A stretch of DNA of 64,000 nt from Opitutia bacterium (GCA_016187945.1 JACPIT010000005.1:1054001-1118000), one strand, 5' to 3'; positions 35,592 to 44,452 are shown, counted from the stretch's first letter. The notes: a model not told the origin generated them from the letters alone. Numbers and translations: made by a program.

Positions 35592-36099
35592 TTCGTTTCG
35601 ATTGCCCGTGCGGCTGCTCGCGCTCGCCGTCGTCGCGCTCGCCGCGCTCCCGGCGCTGTCGGCGCGCGTCACCGTCGGCGATGCGTTTCCGTCCCTGAAC
35701 GACCCTGCGCTCTCGCTCGAGGGAAACCTGCCGCCGTTTGCCGGTCGCGTGACGCTGGTCGATTTCTGGGCCTCGTGGTGCGAGCCGTGTCGCGCGTCGT
35801 TTCCCATCTACGCGCGGCTGCACGCGGACTACGGCCCGCGCGGCCTCGCGATCGTCGGCGTGAGCGTCGACAAACAGCGCGCCGCCTACGACGCGTTTCT
35901 CAAGCGCCTGCAGCCGCCGTTCGCCACCGTGCGCGACGCGCGGCACCGGCTCGCGTCGGTCGTCGACGTGCCGGCGATGCCGACCTGTTTCCTCGTCGGC
36001 CGCGACGGGCGCGTGCGCTTCGTCGGCGTCGGTTTCCACGGCGCGGAAACCACCGCCGAACTCCAGCGCGCCGTCGAAGCGGCGCTCGCCGAAAAATGA
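35578..36099 (+). CDS. TlpA-like periplasmic thioredoxin, module A
   Basis: A 173-residue exported thiol-disulfide oxidoreductase of the TlpA/ResA type. A signal-anchor helix (about 10-29) is followed by a thioredoxin fold with the active site WCEPC (Cys68, Cys71) and the cis-Pro loop VPAMPTCFLVG. ResA-like proteins reduce cysteines of exported partners. The obvious partner here is the DUF4266 lipoprotein encoded next, which ends in two Cys. The start lies inside the 3' end of the ApbE gene (14-bp overlap) and the stop overlaps the next ATG as ATGA, so translation is coupled on both sides. Confidence 0.88.
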   Translation: MSLRDSFRLPVRLLALAVVALAALPALSARVTVGDAFPSLNDPALSLEGNLPPFAGRVTLVDFWASWCEPCRASFPIYARLHADYGPRGLAIVGVSVDKQRAAYDAFLKRLQPPFATVRDARHRLASVVDVPAMPTCFLVGRDGRVRFVGVGFHGAETTAELQRAVEAALAEK

Positions 36100-36359
36100 A
36101 TTCTCCCATGAAAACGACCCGATTCCCCCGCGCCGCGCTCGCGCTCGTCGCCGCCGCGCTCGGTGCGCTCGCGCTCACCGGTTGTTCCTCGACCGATCTC
36201 GCGCGCGTGAAGCCGTATGAGCGCGAGGCGTTCGCGCACTACACGATGCGCTCCGACCGCGATCCGCTCGCCGCCACCATGAACGAGCACATCTACTTCT
36301 CGCGCGAGGCCGCCACTGGCGGGCGCGGCGTGAAGGGCAGCGGCTGCGGCTGCAACTGA
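36096..36359 (+). CDS. DUF4266 small lipoprotein ending GSGCGCN, module A
   Basis: An 87-residue predicted lipoprotein with lipobox LTGC after a hydrophobic signal. The start at 36096 overlaps the TlpA stop (ATGA); ATG 36108, four codons later, is the alternative and aligns with the paralogue. The mature part is short: a charged region with KPYEREAF and HYTMRSDRDPL, then EHIYFSREA and a Gly-rich tail ending GSGCGCN. The paralogue at 49843-50082 keeps the same last seven residues and the EHIYFSREA block, so these are the functional part. The terminal Cys-Gly-Cys suggests metal or disulfide chemistry linked to the neighbouring TlpA. Family function is unknown. Confidence 0.8.
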   Translation: MNSPMKTTRFPRAALALVAAALGALALTGCSSTDLARVKPYEREAFAHYTMRSDRDPLAATMNEHIYFSREAATGGRGVKGSGCGCN

Positions 36360-36461
36360 GGCGTCCGTGCACCGGCGCGCGCTCGCGGTGGCGAAGCAAA
36401 CGCCATCGACAAACCGACGCGCGCCGCAGAGAAGGTTTCGCCTCCCCCTCCCGCCTCCGCC

Positions 36462-37139
36462 ATGCGCATTCTCATCATCGAGGACGAGCTGCAGCTCGCA
36501 CGGCACGTCACCCGCGCGCTGGTGCGCAACGGGCATTTCGTGAACACGCAGTCGGACGGCGCCGCGGGCCTGCGCACGGCGCTGAACGAGGCGCCCGATC
36601 TCATCGTGCTCGATCTCAACCTGCCGACGCTCGACGGCTTCGCCGTGCTGACGAAACTCCGCGAAGCCGCGCATCCCGCGCGCGTGCTGATCCTCACCGC
36701 CCGCGGCGAAGTCGAGCATCGCGTGAAAGGCCTCAAGGCCGGCGCGGACGATTATCTCGCCAAGCCGTTTTCGCTCGAGGAACTCGTCGCGCGCGTCGAG
36801 GCGCTCGGCCGGCGCGGCGTGCCGGTCGACAAAGCCGACCTCCTGCGCGTGGGCGACCTGACGATGGACGTCATCCATCGCCGCGTGATGCGCGCCGGCC
36901 AGCCGGTCGCGCTCTCGCCGCGCGAGTTCGACCTGCTCCACGTGCTCATGCAGGAGCCCGGCCGCGTCTTCTCCCGCACGGAGCTGTGCGAGCGCATCTG
37001 GCAGCGCGATCACGAATACGACACGCGCACCGTCGAGATCTTCGTCACGCGCCTCCGCAAGAAAATCGACGCGGGCTTCGCCGTCGCGCTCATCCACACG
37101 CAGCGGCTCGTCGGCTACACGATTCAGGCGCCCGTGTGA
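36462..37139 (+). CDS. OmpR/PhoB-type response regulator, module A
   Basis: A 225-residue DNA-binding response regulator. The receiver domain (1-120) has acidic pocket Glu7/Asp8, phospho-acceptor Asp51 in IVLDLNLP, Thr in LTARGE and Lys in YLAKPF. The winged-helix output domain (about 130-225) has LSPREFDLLHVLMQEPGRVFSR and RTVEIFVTRLRKKI. It is very similar to the regulator at 44453-45133, so the two modules duplicated their control genes. It lies 102 bp after DUF4266-A. The cognate kinase is two genes downstream. Likely targets are the GTAAC-N6-GTTAC sites in the region. Confidence 0.93.
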   Translation: MRILIIEDELQLARHVTRALVRNGHFVNTQSDGAAGLRTALNEAPDLIVLDLNLPTLDGFAVLTKLREAAHPARVLILTARGEVEHRVKGLKAGADDYLAKPFSLEELVARVEALGRRGVPVDKADLLRVGDLTMDVIHRRVMRAGQPVALSPREFDLLHVLMQEPGRVFSRTELCERIWQRDHEYDTRTVEIFVTRLRKKIDAGFAVALIHTQRLVGYTIQAPV

Positions 37140-37191
37140 GCGCTTGCGGCGCGGCCGGTCGTCGCGCCATCCTCTTTTTCGCCACCCTGCG

Positions 37192-37875
37192 ATGAACCCG
37201 CTCTCGCTGCCGCTCTGTCGTCCGTCGTTTCGTTTGCCCGCGCTTGCCCTTCTCGCGCTCGCGGCGATGGCGGTTGCCGTCTCCGGCCGCGCCGAGGCGA
37301 CGATCGAGGGCCGCGTCGCCCTGCCCAAGAGCCGCGCCACGCCGGTCGTGAGCCAGCGCTACGAAATCGTTTCCAAGGACGGCGTGCTCGCCACCACCCC
37401 CCCGCTCGCGGTCGTCTATCTCGAGGGAAAATTCGCACCGCCCGCCGCGCCGCGGCCGCCGGCTCAGGTCGGCCAGGAAAACATGAGCTTCGTGCCGACG
37501 CTGCTCGCGATCGAGGCCGGCACGCCGGTCGAGTTCCCGAACCACGACGACGTTTACCACAACATCTTCTCCTACTCGCCGACGAAGCGCTTCGACCTCG
37601 GCCGCTACCGCAAGGAGGACAAGCCGGTGCCGACCGTCACGTTCGAGACGCCCGGCCTCGTGGTGCTGCGCTGCGACATCCATGAGCACATGCGCGGGCT
37701 CATCCTCGTGCTCGACACGCCGCATTTCGTGACGACGGACGCCGCGGGGAATTTCCGGCTGAGCGGTTTGCCGGCCGGCCGTTTCACGCTGAAAGCCTGG
37801 CGCGACAGCCGCACCACGCTCGAACGCGAAGTCGAACTCCGCGACGGCGAGACGCTGCACGTCGAGTTCCCGTGA
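37192..37875 (+). CDS. Cupredoxin-like periplasmic protein with carboxypeptidase-regulatory-like tail
   Basis: A 227-residue exported protein with a signal peptide ending around SGRAEA. Residues about 95-170 form a blue-copper fold: FPNHDDVYHNIFS (His118, His123) and VVLRCDIHEHM (Cys161, His164, His166, Met167) supply a type 1 copper site. Residues about 173-227 (VTTDAAGNFRLSGLPAGRFTLKAW) are a small beta-sandwich of the carboxypeptidase-regulatory type. Proteins of this design are often annotated as methylamine-utilization-like. It is encoded between a response regulator and its kinase and overlaps the kinase start (GTGA), so it may be a copper or electron partner linked to signal input. Confidence 0.82.
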   Translation: MNPLSLPLCRPSFRLPALALLALAAMAVAVSGRAEATIEGRVALPKSRATPVVSQRYEIVSKDGVLATTPPLAVVYLEGKFAPPAAPRPPAQVGQENMSFVPTLLAIEAGTPVEFPNHDDVYHNIFSYSPTKRFDLGRYRKEDKPVPTVTFETPGLVVLRCDIHEHMRGLILVLDTPHFVTTDAAGNFRLSGLPAGRFTLKAWRDSRTTLEREVELRDGETLHVEFP

Positions 37876-39653
37876 ACACCGCGCCGCCGAACGCCGCCAC
37901 GCTGCCCGGCTACCGCGCAAAGCTGCTGGTGGCGATGATGGTCGTCGTGTCGGTCGCGACCGGGCTCGGCCTCCTCTACGCGCAGCGCAATCTCGCGGAA
38001 TCGGTGCGCCGCGCGTTCGAGCGCGAGTTCCGCTCCGAAGTCGCGGCCGTGCATGCGGCGCAGGAAGTGCGCGACGCCGCACTCGCCGAACGTTGCCGAG
38101 CGCTCGCGACGAAACCGCGCCTGCGCGCCGCGCTCGAGGACAACGCCCTCGATCTGCTCTACCCGAGCGCGCGCGACGAACTCGCCGGCGTCGTGACCGG
38201 CGCCGCCGAGTCGGGCGGCGCGACGACGGCGTTTCGCGCGGAGTTTTATCGCTTCCTCGATGCGCGCGGGGCAGTGATCCCGCCGCTCGACCTCCGCGGC
38301 GTGGGCGCGCTTTCCCCGGCGGCCGAGAAGCAGCTCAGCGCCGGTGTCGCCCCCGCGCGCCCGCAGCGCGGCTACATCGCGGCGGACGGACGACTGAACG
38401 AGATTCTAGCGGTCCCGATTCCGTCCTCGGAGACCGGCGAGACGATCGCGGTGCTCGTGCTCGGTTTCCGCGCGCCGGCGATCGGCCGGCCCGACGGCGC
38501 GTCGTTCGAGCGCGGGCTCTGGCTCGGCGGGCAATTGCACCTGGCGAGTCTCCGCGGACCGGGCGCCGCCGTCGTCGCGCAACGGCTCGCGGCCGACGCC
38601 GACGCGCACGGGGCGAGCGAGCACAGCGTTCAACTCGACATCGATGGCGCGCCGAGCCTGCTCTTCTACAAGCTCCTCAATCCCGACTCCGCCTATCCGC
38701 CCGCCTACGAGGTCTGCGTTTACTCGCTCGACGACCTCGCGCGCCGCCAGCGCGTTCTCCTCTGGCAGTTTTTCGCCGCGTGGGCGGTGCTCCTCCTCGG
38801 CTCGTTCGCCGCGAGCCGCGTGCTCGCGACGCGGTTGAGCCGGCCGGTCGAGAAACTCGCCCTCGACTCCGAGCAGAACCGCGCGGACCTGCAGCGCACG
38901 GCGGCGGCGTTGGAAATGAGCCACGAGGAACTCGCGCGCACCGCACGCTTCTCGGCCAACGCCTCGCACCAGCTCAAGACGCCCGTTGCCGTTCTGCGCA
39001 CCGGCCTCGAGGATTTGCTCGCGAGCAAGAAACTCGATCACGAGGCGCGCGAGGAAGTGTCCACGCTCGTGCACCAGACGTTCCGCCTCACGAGCGTGAT
39101 CGAGGATTTGCTGCTGCTCTCGCGCCTCGACGAAGGCCGGCTCCGTCTCGAACTCGCGCCGGTGAACCTCGTGCCGCTGATCGACGCGTGGCTCGACGAC
39201 TTGAGCGCACTGCCCGAGGGGCGCGACCTCATCGTCGAGCGCGAGCTGCCCGACGCATTGCGGGTGCTCGGCGAGCAGCGCTACACGACGCTCATTCTCC
39301 AAAACCTCCTCGAGAACGCGCGGAAATACAACCGCCCCGGCGGCCGCGTGCGCATCGCGGCGACGATCGACGGTGCGGACGCGCTGCTCGTCGTCGGCAA
39401 CACCGGCGCGCCGATCCCGCCCGAATCGCAGGCGCACATCTTCGAGCGCTTCCATCGCGGCGCGGTGGCGGAAAACAAACCCGGCCACGGCCTCGGCCTC
39501 AATCTTGCGCGCGAGCTCGCGCGCTTGCACCGCGGCGACCTGCGCCTGTTGCGCTCGGCCGACGATTGGACCGAGTTCGCCGTGCGCTTCGTCCGCGCCG
39601 AGCCCGATGCGCCCGGCGCTCCCGCGCCCGTCGCGCCGGGTGTCGCGTCATGA
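37872..39653 (+). CDS. Sensor histidine kinase, module A
   Basis: A 593-residue membrane kinase with a GTG start overlapping the cupredoxin stop. It has a first helix (about 18-36), a periplasmic domain of about 250 residues with no recognised fold, a second helix (about 297-316), a HisKA domain with His366 in NASHQLKTPVAVLRTG, and a HATPase domain with LLENARKYNRPGG and GHGLGLNLARELA. The C-terminus is Pro/Ala-rich. It is paralogous to the kinase at 45130-46902, including the SAYPPAYEVC-type segment before the second helix. The presumed partner is the response regulator at 36462. Its stop overlaps the porin-like gene's start (ATGA). The stimulus is unknown; copper or redox state is suggested by context. 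Confidence 0.9.
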   Translation: MNTAPPNAATLPGYRAKLLVAMMVVVSVATGLGLLYAQRNLAESVRRAFEREFRSEVAAVHAAQEVRDAALAERCRALATKPRLRAALEDNALDLLYPSARDELAGVVTGAAESGGATTAFRAEFYRFLDARGAVIPPLDLRGVGALSPAAEKQLSAGVAPARPQRGYIAADGRLNEILAVPIPSSETGETIAVLVLGFRAPAIGRPDGASFERGLWLGGQLHLASLRGPGAAVVAQRLAADADAHGASEHSVQLDIDGAPSLLFYKLLNPDSAYPPAYEVCVYSLDDLARRQRVLLWQFFAAWAVLLLGSFAASRVLATRLSRPVEKLALDSEQNRADLQRTAAALEMSHEELARTARFSANASHQLKTPVAVLRTGLEDLLASKKLDHEAREEVSTLVHQTFRLTSVIEDLLLLSRLDEGRLRLELAPVNLVPLIDAWLDDLSALPEGRDLIVERELPDALRVLGEQRYTTLILQNLLENARKYNRPGGRVRIAATIDGADALLVVGNTGAPIPPESQAHIFERFHRGAVAENKPGHGLGLNLARELARLHRGDLRLLRSADDWTEFAVRFVRAEPDAPGAPAPVAPGVAS

Positions 39654-40897
39654 AAACGCTGCGCCTCGCTCTTGTTTTCCTCGGTGTCGTCCCCGCGTGC
39701 GCGTCGGCGTGGGATGACGAGTGGCTCGACCGGCTCGATGCCACGCTCACGCGCGCGGCGGACGACGGCGCGTGGCGCGCGCGGCTCAGCGGCGTCGTCG
39801 AGGTGAACTACTACCGCTTCGACCAACCGGCGCCCGGCTTGATCGAAGCGCAGGGCCGCTCGCTCTTCGACCCGCGCCTCGTGCTCTTCCTCGACGCGCA
39901 AGCCGGCGCGCGCTGCTATTTTTTCGCGCAGGCGCGCCTCGACGGCGGCTTCGATCCCGGTGCGCACGACGGCGGGGTGCGGCTCGACGAGTATGCGCTG
40001 CGCATCCGCGCCGGCGAGGCGGAGCGGCTCGTGTTTCAAGTCGGGAAATTCGCCACGGTCGTCGGCCAGTGGGTGAAGCGTCACCAGGCGTGGGACAACC
40101 CGTTCGTGTTCGCGCCGCTCGCCTACGAGAATCCCACGGGCATCTTCGACGAGACGGCGGCGCGCTCCGCGACAGTGTTGCGGTCGTGGGCGCACGTCGG
40201 CGTGCCGTTCGCGCCGGCGCCGGGCGACGAGTATCGCGTGCCGGTGATCTGGGGACCGTCGTATGCCAGCGGCGCCTCGGTGGCCGGACGCAGCGAGCAT
40301 TTCGATTACGCGCTGGAACTGAAAAACACCGCGCTCTCCTCGCGCCCCGAGGCGTGGGACGCCACCCACACGCAGTGGCAAAACCCCGCGTGGCATGCGC
40401 GCCTCGGCTGGCGCCCGGACTTGCGGTGGAACTTCGGCGTGTCGTTCGGCGCCGGCGCCTACCTGCGCGACTCCGCCGCGCGCACGCTGCCGGCCGGACG
40501 CTCGCTCGCCGACTACCGGCAGACGACGCTCGGCTTCGACGCGAGTTTCGCCTGGCGGCACTGGCAACTCTGGGCCGAGGGCTACCGCGCGCGCTTCGCG
40601 ATTCCCGGCGTCGGCGACGCGGACACGTTCGTCGGCTTCATCGAGGCGAAATACAAGTTCACGCCGCAGCTCTTCGGCGCCGTGCGGTGGAACCGTCAGA
40701 CGTTCGGCGACGTGCCCGACGACGTCACGCGACGCCCACTGCCGTGGGGCGCGGATGAGTCGCGCCTCGATTTCGCCGCGGGCTACCGTTTCACGCCGCA
40801 CACCGAACTCAAGCTCGAGTGCGACCTCGAGCGCGGCCGCGCCGGCACCGGCGGCGGCGCGACGACGTTCGCCGCGCAATTCGTGCTGCGTTTCTGA
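39650..40897 (+). CDS. Porin-like outer-membrane protein
   Basis: A 415-residue exported protein with signal peptide MKTLRLALVFLGVVPACASA. The remainder shows amphipathic strands, many aromatic residues and a C-terminal Phe (FAAQFVLRF), typical of outer-membrane barrels. Segments such as ARLSGVVEVNYYRFDQ, LVFQVGKFATVVGQWVKRH and FVGFIEAKYKFTPQLFGAVRWN recall phosphate-selective or general porins, but no specific family is certain. It is translationally coupled to the sensor kinase, which places it in the cupredoxin-kinase operon. It might bring in or release the compound sensed. The function is not assigned further. Confidence 0.7.
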   Translation: MKTLRLALVFLGVVPACASAWDDEWLDRLDATLTRAADDGAWRARLSGVVEVNYYRFDQPAPGLIEAQGRSLFDPRLVLFLDAQAGARCYFFAQARLDGGFDPGAHDGGVRLDEYALRIRAGEAERLVFQVGKFATVVGQWVKRHQAWDNPFVFAPLAYENPTGIFDETAARSATVLRSWAHVGVPFAPAPGDEYRVPVIWGPSYASGASVAGRSEHFDYALELKNTALSSRPEAWDATHTQWQNPAWHARLGWRPDLRWNFGVSFGAGAYLRDSAARTLPAGRSLADYRQTTLGFDASFAWRHWQLWAEGYRARFAIPGVGDADTFVGFIEAKYKFTPQLFGAVRWNRQTFGDVPDDVTRRPLPWGADESRLDFAAGYRFTPHTELKLECDLERGRAGTGGGATTFAAQFVLRF

Positions 40898-40931
40898 GAC
40901 GGACGCAGGCGCGCGGCGTGGCGCGACAATT

Positions 40932-41005
40932 GTAGGAGCGGCTTTACGCCGCGATCGGTTCGCAGCGCACGCCGCGTTCGAATCGCGGCGTAAAGCCGCT
41001 CCTAC
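40932..41005. repeat. REPIN, gtaggagcggcttta type
   Basis: Arms GTAGGAGCGGCTTTACGCCGC and its complement ending CTAC face each other. Each arm folds as GCGGC-TTTAC-GCCGC. The 373-bp gap 40898-41270 holds this element, the next REPIN and the operator at 41161-41182; no gene is visible in it. Confidence 0.9.
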
Positions 41006-41028
41006 AGTTCACGCTGCCTCGGCTCGGA

Positions 41029-41089
41029 GTAGCGCGGTGCTTTAGCCCGTGCCGAAAAAAATTCCAGCGCGGCCAAAGCACCGCGCCAC
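41029..41089. repeat. REPIN, gtagcgcggtgcttt type
   Basis: The left arm is GTAGCGCGGTGCTTTAGCC and the right arm, on the minus strand, is GTGGCGCGGTGCTTTGGCC. They are separated by an A-rich centre. It lies downstream of the porin-like gene and could serve as a terminator. Confidence 0.8.
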
Positions 41090-41160
41090 CGACTCATCCC
41101 GCTTCGCGTGCGTCGCTCCTCGCGCGCGTTCTCGTTTCACGCGTGCCGTCCGCGCCCGCC

Positions 41161-41182
41161 GCCGTAACAGCCCTGTTACGGC
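41161..41182. promoter_or_regulatory. GTAAC-N6-GTTAC operator upstream of Ig/NHL protein 1
   Basis: A 22-bp perfect palindrome, GCCGTAACAG-CC-CTGTTACGGC. Its inner 18 bp are identical to the site upstream of DUF3570-A, and it ends 89 bp before the ATG of the Ig/NHL gene, nearly the same distance as in the other case. Confidence 0.7.
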
Positions 41183-41270
41183 TGGCCGCTTTTCCCGCGG
41201 CGCAGAACGGCAACCTTGAGCGCGGCCCGGCCGTGCGCCGCGCCGCGTTTCCCTCGTCCACCGCCTCCGT

Positions 41271-44264
41271 ATGAAACTCCCCGCCTTCTTCCAGCGCCGC
41301 ATCCACTGGCTCAATCTTCCGAGCGCGATCCTCATGCTGATCCTTCAGCGGACGCCCGCCGCTACGCTCGTGGCCGTGGCCGACGAGATCGTCGCCGCCG
41401 CGCCGCTCGGCACGGTCCTGAAATCCGCGCTCGCCACCGCCGCCGCGCTCGGCGCCGTCAACACCGTCGTCGGCGCCACGCCCCTCGTCCCATCGAGCGG
41501 CACGGCGAGCGGCGTCACGGTCACCACGGGCAATTCCGTCTCCGTTTTCTACACTGTCAACGGCACGCAAACGCCGCCCCAGTCGTGGAGCGTCTCGGGA
41601 AGTTTCCCGCCCGGCCTGAATTTCTCCGGCCTGACCAGCGACGGCGCGGTGAACGTCAGCTCGCTCAATCTCTCCGGCACACCGACGACCGCGGGAACTT
41701 ACAACGTCACGATCATCGCTTACGAATTCACCAATCAGGGCGGCATCGCTTCGCCCTCCTACAGCTACACCGTCACCGTCACCGGCGGCAACACGGCCAC
41801 CGCGCCGAGCATCACGACGCAGCCGTCGAGCCAGACGGTGACCGCAGGCACATCGGTGACGTTCACCGCCGCCGCGAGCGGCAACCCGACGCCGACGTTC
41901 CAGTGGCGCAAGGACGGCAGCGACATCGCGGGTGCCACGAGCGCGAGCTACACGATTGCGAGCGCCGCCGCGGGCGACGCGGGAACTTACACGGTCGTCG
42001 CGACAAACTCCGCCGGCTCCGCCACAAGCACCGGCGCGACGCTCACCGTAAACGCCGCGACCGCCGCGCCGACGTTCACGACGCAACCGAGCAACCAGAC
42101 GACGACCGCGGGCGGCTCGGTGACGTTCACCGTCGCCGCGAGCGGCAACCCGACGCCCACGTTCCAGTGGCGCAAGGACGGCACGAACATCTCCGGTGCG
42201 ACGAGCGCGAGCTACACGATCGCGAGCGCCGCCGCGGGCGACGCGGGAACTTACACGGTCGTCGCGACGAACTCCGCCGGCTCCGCCACAAGCACCGGCG
42301 CGACGCTCACCGTGAACGCCGCCACCGCCGCGCCGACGTTCACGACGCAACCGAGCAACCAGACGACGACCGCGGGCGGCTCGGTGACGTTCACCGCCGC
42401 CGCGAGCGGCAACCCGACGCCGACGTTCCAGTGGCGCAGGGACGGCAGCAACATCGCCGGCGCCACGAACGCGAGCTACACGATCGCGAGCGCCGCCGCG
42501 GGCGACGCGGGAACTTACACGGTCGTCGCGACAAACTCCGCCGGCTCCGCCACAAGCACCGGCGCGACGCTTACGATCACCACAACGGACGTCGCGCCCG
42601 AGATTACCTCGAGCCCGAGCGGCCAATTGGCCGCGCTCGGCAGCTCGGTGACTTTCACCGTCACCGCGACCGGCAGCCCGGCGCCGACTTACCAATGGCG
42701 CAAAGACCTCAACAACATCGCCGGTGCCACGAGCGCGAGTTATACGATCGCGAGCGTCGCGCTCAGCGATGCCGGCCACTACTCGGCCGTCGTAACGAAT
42801 CCGCTCGGCACCGTGATCAGCGGCTCGGCCACGCTCACGGTCACGACGACGGCGTCGCGTCACCTCAACGACGTCACCGTCACCAGCGGACACGGCACGA
42901 CGTTGAGCGCGGGCAGCGTGACCGGCTCGGTGAAATGGCAGATTTCCACCAATGGCGGCTCGACGTGGGCGGACTTGACCGACGGCGGCAGCTACAGCGG
43001 CGTCACGACCGCGACGCTCGCGATCGCAAACGTCGGCTCGACTCTCAACGGCGCGCAGTATCGCTTCGTCGTGGCGAACAACGGCGTCATCTCCACGAGC
43101 AATGGCGCCACTCTCACTGTCGCGACGGTATTCTTCCCGTTCCCGACCGGCATCGGCGCCGACGGCTCCGGCAATCTCTTCGTCGCCGACGCGAACGCCG
43201 ACACCGTGCAGAAGATCAATTCGTCCAACCAAGTCAGCCTCCTGGCCGGCGCGAACAATTCCACCGGCGCCACCGATGGGACTGGCGCAGCGGCGCGCTT
43301 CAACCAGCCCAACGGCGTCGTCGTCCTCGCCAGCGGCAGCCTCGTCGTCGCCGACACCGCCAACGCCACGCTTCGCGCGATCGACGCGAACGGCGCGGTG
43401 ACGACGCTCGCAGGTTCCAGCGCCACGCGCGGCGGCGCCGACGGCACGGGCACCGCCGCGACATTCTCCGCGCCCGTCGGCCTCGCGCGCGACAGCGGCG
43501 GCGTGGTGTTCGTCGCCGACTCGATGAACCACGCGATTCGCAAAGTCACTTCCGCCGGCGCGGTCACGACCTTTGCCGGCAGCGCAGGCGCGCAAGGCTC
43601 GACGGACGGCGCGGGCGCGGCGGCGCGTTTCAACTTGCCCAACGGCATCGCCGTCGACGCGAACGGCGTGGCCTACGTCGCAGACACGACGAACAACACG
43701 ATCCGCCGCATCGCCGCCGACGGCACCGTCAGCACGCTCGCCGGCCTCGTCGGCGTAAGCGGCTTCGACAACGGCACCGGCCTCGCCGCGCTCTTCAATC
43801 GTCCGATGGCGGTCGTCGTCGACGGCGCCGGCAACCTGTTTGTCGCCGACACCGGCAACTCCACGATCCGCAAAGTCACGGCCGCGGGCGTCGTCACGAC
43901 CTTCGCCGGCACGGCCGGTATCGCGGGCATCGCCGACGGCACGGGCGCGGACGCGCTTTTCAACCAGCCGCAAGCGCTCGCGATCGACGCTGCCGGCAAT
44001 CTCTACGTCGCCGACACCGGCAACGCCGCCATCCGCAGGATCACGCCTGCCGGGGTCGTCACGACCCTCGCGCTCACCGCCGCGCCGGCGCCGACCCCGA
44101 CGCCCACTCCCACGCCGACCCCGACGCCCACGCCAAATCCCTCCTCCGGCGGCGGCGGTGGTGGCGGCGGCGGCGGCGCCCCGAGCGTCTGGCTGCCGCT
44201 CAGCGCAACGCTGCTGCTCGCGCTGCGCCAACGCCGGCGCTCGCGCCTCGCGCGCCGCGACTGA
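41271..44264 (+). CDS. Giant Ig-repeat/NHL-repeat surface protein 1
   Basis: A 997-residue secreted or surface protein. The N-terminus has a LP(S/A)-LILQRTP motif and a hydrophobic stretch ending VVGAT, shared with the paralogue at 50148. Residues about 70-175 form a putative-Ig domain (LSGTPTTAGTYNVTI). Next come three 88-residue Ig-like repeats, nearly identical in DNA (264-bp period, 41.8-42.6 kb), a fourth diverged one, then five or six NHL blades (about 620-925; GNLFVADTGNSTIRKVT). A Pro-Thr linker and Gly run lead to the tail GGAPSVWLPL, a hydrophobic helix and an Arg cluster, resembling a three-part sorting signal. It probably binds a ligand or surface. It has its own operator upstream. 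Confidence 0.82.
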   Translation: MKLPAFFQRRIHWLNLPSAILMLILQRTPAATLVAVADEIVAAAPLGTVLKSALATAAALGAVNTVVGATPLVPSSGTASGVTVTTGNSVSVFYTVNGTQTPPQSWSVSGSFPPGLNFSGLTSDGAVNVSSLNLSGTPTTAGTYNVTIIAYEFTNQGGIASPSYSYTVTVTGGNTATAPSITTQPSSQTVTAGTSVTFTAAASGNPTPTFQWRKDGSDIAGATSASYTIASAAAGDAGTYTVVATNSAGSATSTGATLTVNAATAAPTFTTQPSNQTTTAGGSVTFTVAASGNPTPTFQWRKDGTNISGATSASYTIASAAAGDAGTYTVVATNSAGSATSTGATLTVNAATAAPTFTTQPSNQTTTAGGSVTFTAAASGNPTPTFQWRRDGSNIAGATNASYTIASAAAGDAGTYTVVATNSAGSATSTGATLTITTTDVAPEITSSPSGQLAALGSSVTFTVTATGSPAPTYQWRKDLNNIAGATSASYTIASVALSDAGHYSAVVTNPLGTVISGSATLTVTTTASRHLNDVTVTSGHGTTLSAGSVTGSVKWQISTNGGSTWADLTDGGSYSGVTTATLAIANVGSTLNGAQYRFVVANNGVISTSNGATLTVATVFFPFPTGIGADGSGNLFVADANADTVQKINSSNQVSLLAGANNSTGATDGTGAAARFNQPNGVVVLASGSLVVADTANATLRAIDANGAVTTLAGSSATRGGADGTGTAATFSAPVGLARDSGGVVFVADSMNHAIRKVTSAGAVTTFAGSAGAQGSTDGAGAAARFNLPNGIAVDANGVAYVADTTNNTIRRIAADGTVSTLAGLVGVSGFDNGTGLAALFNRPMAVVVDGAGNLFVADTGNSTIRKVTAAGVVTTFAGTAGIAGIADGTGADALFNQPQALAIDAAGNLYVADTGNAAIRRITPAGVVTTLALTAAPAPTPTPTPTPTPTPTPNPSSGGGGGGGGGGAPSVWLPLSATLLLALRQRRRSRLARRD

Positions 44265-44452
44265 AATGCTCGAGGTCGGGCGGCGAGTCCCTTCGCCGCC
44301 ATCGCCTCCGAGTTCTCGCCACTCGCGCTTCGTCGTCGACGTCCCGGCGGCGTCCCGCGAGTTGCACGAAGACTTCCCCGCCGTCGCCTCGCGAACGCCG
44401 CGCCTGTTTGCGCGCTTGCCAAGCGTGGCGCATTGGGGGCAGTCATGCGGCG

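Noticed and set aside
44150-44264. C-terminal tail of the Ig/NHL protein as PEP-CTERM or VPDSG-CTERM
   Set aside because: The helix and Arg cluster fit, but neither PEP nor VPDSG is present; the motif is GGAPSxW, so no known class was assigned.
44265-44452. Possible gene or operator upstream of response regulator B
   Set aside because: No frame with a start, no GTAAC-type palindrome and no hairpin stands out; nothing supported.
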